Shown one piece after another: positions 60,266 to 64,000 of a stretch of DNA of 64,000 nt. The position numbers and the translations under genes are program-made. The stretch comes from Auxenochlorella pyrenoidosa (taxonomy: Eukaryota; Chlorophyta; Trebouxiophyceae; Chlorellales; Chlorellaceae). The first letter of the stretch is position 1, and every line of letters begins with the position of its first letter. The stretch is taken from NCBI GenBank assembly GCA_001430745.1, contig KQ482017.1:264171-328170 (forward strand). The letters are read 5' to 3'. The notes beneath the pieces are model-generated. The model was given only the letters and a program-made list of their open reading frames with translations. It was not told the DNA's origin and made no database searches.

Positions 60266-62220
60266 TCAACACAGGTGGATGCCAGAGTCTGAAACACGAA
60301 ATGGAATGACCGTTGGATCGTCGGGCAGCAGCCAGCGAGCAAGCCGCACCGGTGGCTGCCCACGTGCTAGACCGCCCTTGCCGCCGCTGCCACCTTGCTG
60401 CTCCTCTGCCCGCAGGAGCAGGCGGTGGGTGACCAGGTCTTGCCAGGGCTTGAGCATGGTGTCGCGGTGACTCCACCCATCAGCCGCCGAGCCGCCCTGC
60501 TGCTGTTGCTGCTTGCCGTCGTTGGCCCTGCCGCCGCCGCTGGCTGCAGGGCGTGAGCATGGCGAGGGCACGTTTGTACGCAGGTGCACCTGAGCAGACG
60601 GGCATGTTCCCAGGCCCTGGGGCACCAGCGCACACTGCAGCTGCGGCTGGTGATGCAAACGTCTGCAGGCAGAGTCGGGCAAACACACTCCTCGCCGAGC
60701 ACTCCCATGCCAGCCCAAGGCCGGGGGGGCCCACCTGTGAGCAGCGTGTGCTTTGATGCAACGATGGGCAGGCGGTACCGCTGCTGCAGCGCCCGCAGCT
60801 CTGCGGCCAGGGCGGCGTGCACGCGGTGCTGCGACAGGGGCGCGCCCTCGGCAGCAAAGTCGCCTGGTGGCCCCAGGTGGCTGCTGCCGCCGCCGCCTGC
60901 AGTACCATGGACACAGGCCAGCAGAAAAATCATATTCAGAAGCATGGGGCATGGCAGAGCAACTGCTTGCTACCTTCAACTCGCGCGCCCAAAGAGACAT
61001 TCACTGCGGGAAGCAGGTGCCCTGCCAGCACATCAGCCCCTACATGCCCCGCTTGGAGAGAGCCGGCACGGCTGCCCACCTGCACGTGGGCCCCTGGCTG
61101 CTCGGTCCAGCCAGTGGAAGGCTGCCACGTTGTCAACGAGCAGGCAGGCCAGCCCGGCCGGGGAGGCAGCCAGCTGATCCAGCAGGGGCCGGATGGTGCG
61201 CAGCGAGGCCAGGAGCTCAAAGCTGCTGGTGCAGCGCACCTGCGGGATCTCGGGGGTGGGCAGCAGGAGGAAACATGAGGTACCAATGCAAATGCAGCCC
61301 CAAGATGTGGAGCATCCCATCCCACCTTGCAAGTCGAACAGGGCGACAAGCATGCCGCCCCAGTACTGGTGTGCACCCTGCGCTCAGCTGCAACAGCCAC
61401 CAGTGCGCGCCAGTGCCCTGTAGCCTCACCACGTGGAAGCGCGCGAGGCAGTCCTGAATCACAGGCAGCTCCTCGGGCACCGCCACCCCGGCTGCCACCT
61501 GGGCCACGTTGATTCGGCAGTCCAGCATCTGCAGGGTTACCCCACAATGTGGGCGGGCTCAGGGAGTAGTAGCAGACCGAGCTGTAGGCCCCACAGTGTC
61601 GACCCGGTGCCAAGGCCTGTGAGAATATTGCTATTTACGGGGCAATGCTGGTCAGTATCAAGGAATTGAGCTGCATGGCGGCTACATCACACGACCGCAG
61701 AGATGAGGAGAGCCCTGCCCCACCTCCATCAGCCGCACAATGTCCAGCTTGCCATCCAAGTCGTAAAAGAGGACGTGCCCTGCACACAAACCGGGGGCAT
61801 GTTTGCTGGTAGCAGCGGCAGGAACCAAGGCCAGCAGGAACAAAGGCCAGCAGCCAGCCATATGCGCCAGCACCATCAGCCTGCACTCTTATGCCGCTGT
61901 TGCAATTTGCGAGTTCACCCACCACCGCGCCCGCCATAAGGCACGCCGTTTGCCGCCTCTGGCAGGATGCACGTGACCGCCACTTGCAGCAGGGCGGTGG
62001 TGCGCCCGCAGCCGGCGGCTCCTGCCAGCTCCAGCAGCTGGCCGCCACGGAACGAGGTGAAGCGGTCGACCAGTGGCAGCCCCGTGCGCAGCGGCTCGAC
62101 AAAGGTGCGCGCCAGCAGCGAGGCGGCTGTCTCGTCAGGCGCCAGAAAGGCGGCGAGCTCGGAATCAAACGCGTCTTCCTCGGCGGCGGCGGCGGCGGCG
62201 GTGGCGGCAGCGGGGTCCAT
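60266..62220 (-). CDS. XRCC2: RAD51 paralogue XRCC2
   Basis: Six exons: 61926-62220, 61724-61779, 61430-61528, 61080-61239, 60735-60896, 60266-60543. They give 349 residues, longer than human XRCC2 (about 280) mainly through Gly/Ser/Gln-rich inserts. Landmarks run in family order: Walker A region GAAGCGRTTALLQVAVTCIL at 67 on, GHVLFYDLDGKLDIVRL, Walker B LACLLVDNVAAFHWLDR, YRLPIVASKHTLLT, LKPWQDLVTHRLLL, and the end FRVSDSGIHLC. XRCC2 works in the BCDX2 complex that loads RAD51 in homologous recombination. The Walker A Lys is Arg73 here (CGC codon). Minus-strand TGTAA lies only 8 nt past the stop, so the 3' UTR may be minimal. Confidence 0.88.
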
Positions 62221-62600
62221 CGCTCACAACATTGCGATCATTCACAGCAACGGCAGACGTTTGGGTGCCGGCAGCAGGGTGCAAGTGTCTGCAGGGGCCC
62301 AAACCTTGACTGCTCTGACAGCGTGCTCAGACGGGACAAGTCGATGCTATTGCCGATCACCTCTGGAGCGCTGAAAGGGGCGATCGGGAACCGAGGGAGG
62401 GAAATGCCGGTGGGAGCACGCATGGCAGAAGGGGTGCCACTCTTCCGACGCAATTCCGTCGCTCCTATTGTCGGCATAAAATTGCAAGCTGAAGGATCGA
62501 TCTGAGTGTCAGAATCACGCCTGCCAAGGGCCTCAAGAGGAGCCGCCCTTCTCCTGAGCGTGCCGTTTAGCAGTGCACCTCAGCCCAACGGCTCCCCGCC
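62221..62600. promoter_or_regulatory. Divergent intergenic region upstream of XRCC2 and the right-edge gene
   Basis: 380 bp separate two outward start codons. No clear core-promoter motif is seen. Confidence 0.4.
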
Positions 62601-64000
62601 ATGGAGGCAGACGCTCCGGGGGCAGCAGGTGCGGCCGCGTTAGCGCTCGACTGCCCGTCGCTCTCCCGCCGGCCGCCCGGGCGGCGCAGTATCGCAACAC
62701 CATTGCAACACAAAGAGCAGGCATGGCTGCCTGTTTTGCAGGCCATGCCGTATGCCCAACTGCGGCCTTCCCACTACCAGCTGCTGTCGATGCCAGCGAC
62801 GAGACCGAGCCGCCCAGTGCCGCTTTTGGCAGCGACTCGGGTTGCGGTACGCTTTCCCAGCGCGGTTTTAGGGCTAGAACGTGCTCTGCTTCTGTGACAC
62901 CCAGATTCGGACTTTACCTGCCCTTCAGAAGCTATTTTACCGCATGCACTAGGCGCTTTACAGCACCCAACAAATTGTCTCCTTGAAATCCTCTTGCAGG
63001 TGGCCAGCTGTCCGCCGTATCGGCTGCCTCGGGTGCAGGGCTAGCAAGCCACCAGACCAGCATGCACTCACGCGGTGGCGTTAGCCGTAGCACATCCATG
63101 TTCCCACCCCGCTCGCCTCTGGGCGGTGGCGCCGCGCCCGAGGGCGAGGTGGGTGCTGCTGAGCAGCACGCGGGTGCTGGCGGCGAGGCGGGTGCAGCGG
63201 AGGATGCAGCCATCGATGATGTGCCAGCCCTGGCACACGCAGGTGCCCAGCTGGTAGATTCAGGCCCCAGCATGCCAGTGTCCCTTGCGAATGCCGCTGG
63301 CGAGGAGATGGGGTGCCCTGCAGTGGCAGAGACAGCAGCAGAAGCAGCACCCATCTCCACTGCACCTTCTGCGCTGCCGCCTTCTGGCGTGGCGGCACCA
63401 AGCACATCCCCCACCAGCCCTGCCAGCCCTGCTAGCAGCACCTCTGCAGACAGCGGCTCGGCGGGTGACGGCCCGCCAGCATGCAGCCCGCCACCTGCAT
63501 CCCCGCGCCTGTCGGTGCGGCAGCTGCTTGAGGCGCGCGAGAAGGAGCGTGCTGCTGCTGCCGAGAAAGCTGAGGCTAGTAGTGATGCCCACTCCCCCCT
63601 GGTGGGTGCTCAATAACTGCAACTGAAACGGCACACGTCTGGCATGCGACTGGTCCACATATAGCACTGGTACTGCCACAAGGGTCAACATTCTACATGT
63701 TTTTGTGCGTTCTTGTCTGCTTGCAGGGACGCGGGTGCACTGCCGACGTGCCCGCCTCCCGCTCACAGTCCCGCCTGGCTAGCTGCAAGTCCTCACCCCT
63801 GCTGGCATCACCATCAGCGCGCCGCCAGCCTCGCTCGGCCTGCCTCGGCGCAGCAAGGGGTGGCTCGCCCAGCTTTGCCTGCACAGAGAGCAGTGCAGAC
63901 AGTGGCAGCATGGGCAGCGGCAGCCGGCTGGGCTCCGCTGGCAGCCACATGCCCTCCCTGCTGCGCCCCACGGCCTCCTTTGCGGTGGGGGTGGAGGCAA
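62601..64000 (+). CDS. Ser/Ala/Pro-rich protein of unknown function, partial (runs off right edge)
   Basis: Exons 62601-62628, 62742-62840, 63000-63601 and 63727 onward stay in one frame to the window end (334 codons seen). The start is MEADAPGAAG. An acidic stretch DASDETEPPSAAFGSDSGG, long Ala/Glu/Pro/Ser-rich disordered sequence, a short charged helix (LSVRQLLEAREKERAAAAEK) and a Ser/Arg-rich part with many possible phosphorylation sites (SRSQSRLASCKSSPLLASPS) follow. No domain is recognised. It may be a nuclear or signalling scaffold, but that is a guess from composition. Confidence 0.55.

Overview
The window reads as nuclear DNA of a chlorophyte green alga. It is GC-rich and very intron-dense: about 125 introns can be placed by reading-frame continuity. 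Several genes carry TGTAA polyadenylation signals, and the proteins match green-plant families (ESP3/DHX16-type DEAH helicase, ATG12, longin R-SNARE, ankyrin plus tandem CCCH zinc-finger protein, CNNM/DUF21-CBS protein, EF-Ts, XRCC2, LYR protein). There are no operons, no bacterial ribosome-binding logic and no CRISPR.

Layout. 1-663 (-) is the end of a Pro/Thr/Ser-rich exon that leaves the window. 1.6-6.9 kb and 23.7-28.5 kb are two copies of one duplicated block. Each holds an intact LicD/fukutin-type gene (1909-3989 and 24020-26010, both +). Copy B ends with a decayed piece of a DHX16 exon. Between them lie a 34-exon splicing helicase gene (7326-20190, -), a divergent ATG12 gene (20559-21101, +) and a Met/Gly/Pro-rich orphan (21445-23297, +). 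From 29 kb onward come an orphan gene (-), a small plastid-like membrane protein (+), a coiled-coil protein (-), a VAMP7-like SNARE (-), a CCCH/ankyrin protein (+), a LYRM7-like protein (-), a roughly 1330-residue coiled-coil protein (+), mitochondrial-type EF-Ts (-), CNNM (-), XRCC2 (-) and a Ser/Ala/Pro-rich gene running off the right edge (+).

Most genes are unrelated housekeeping functions: splicing, autophagy, membrane traffic, organelle translation, respiratory-complex assembly, DNA repair and ion transport. The unusual material is in the introns and the duplicated block. A short repeat occurs only in the sense orientation inside host introns, often starting at the 5' splice site, like an introner. 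Three introns of the helicase gene contain tandem copies of the neighbouring exon's 3' end plus its splice donor. A roughly 400-bp near-perfect hairpin sits in another intron of the same gene. About 9% of the modelled introns have GC-AG ends, and the CNNM gene has a 10-nt micro-exon.

All exon models come from manual splicing by phase and family resemblance. Frame closes exactly in every named gene. Starts, UTRs and the orphan genes are less certain.
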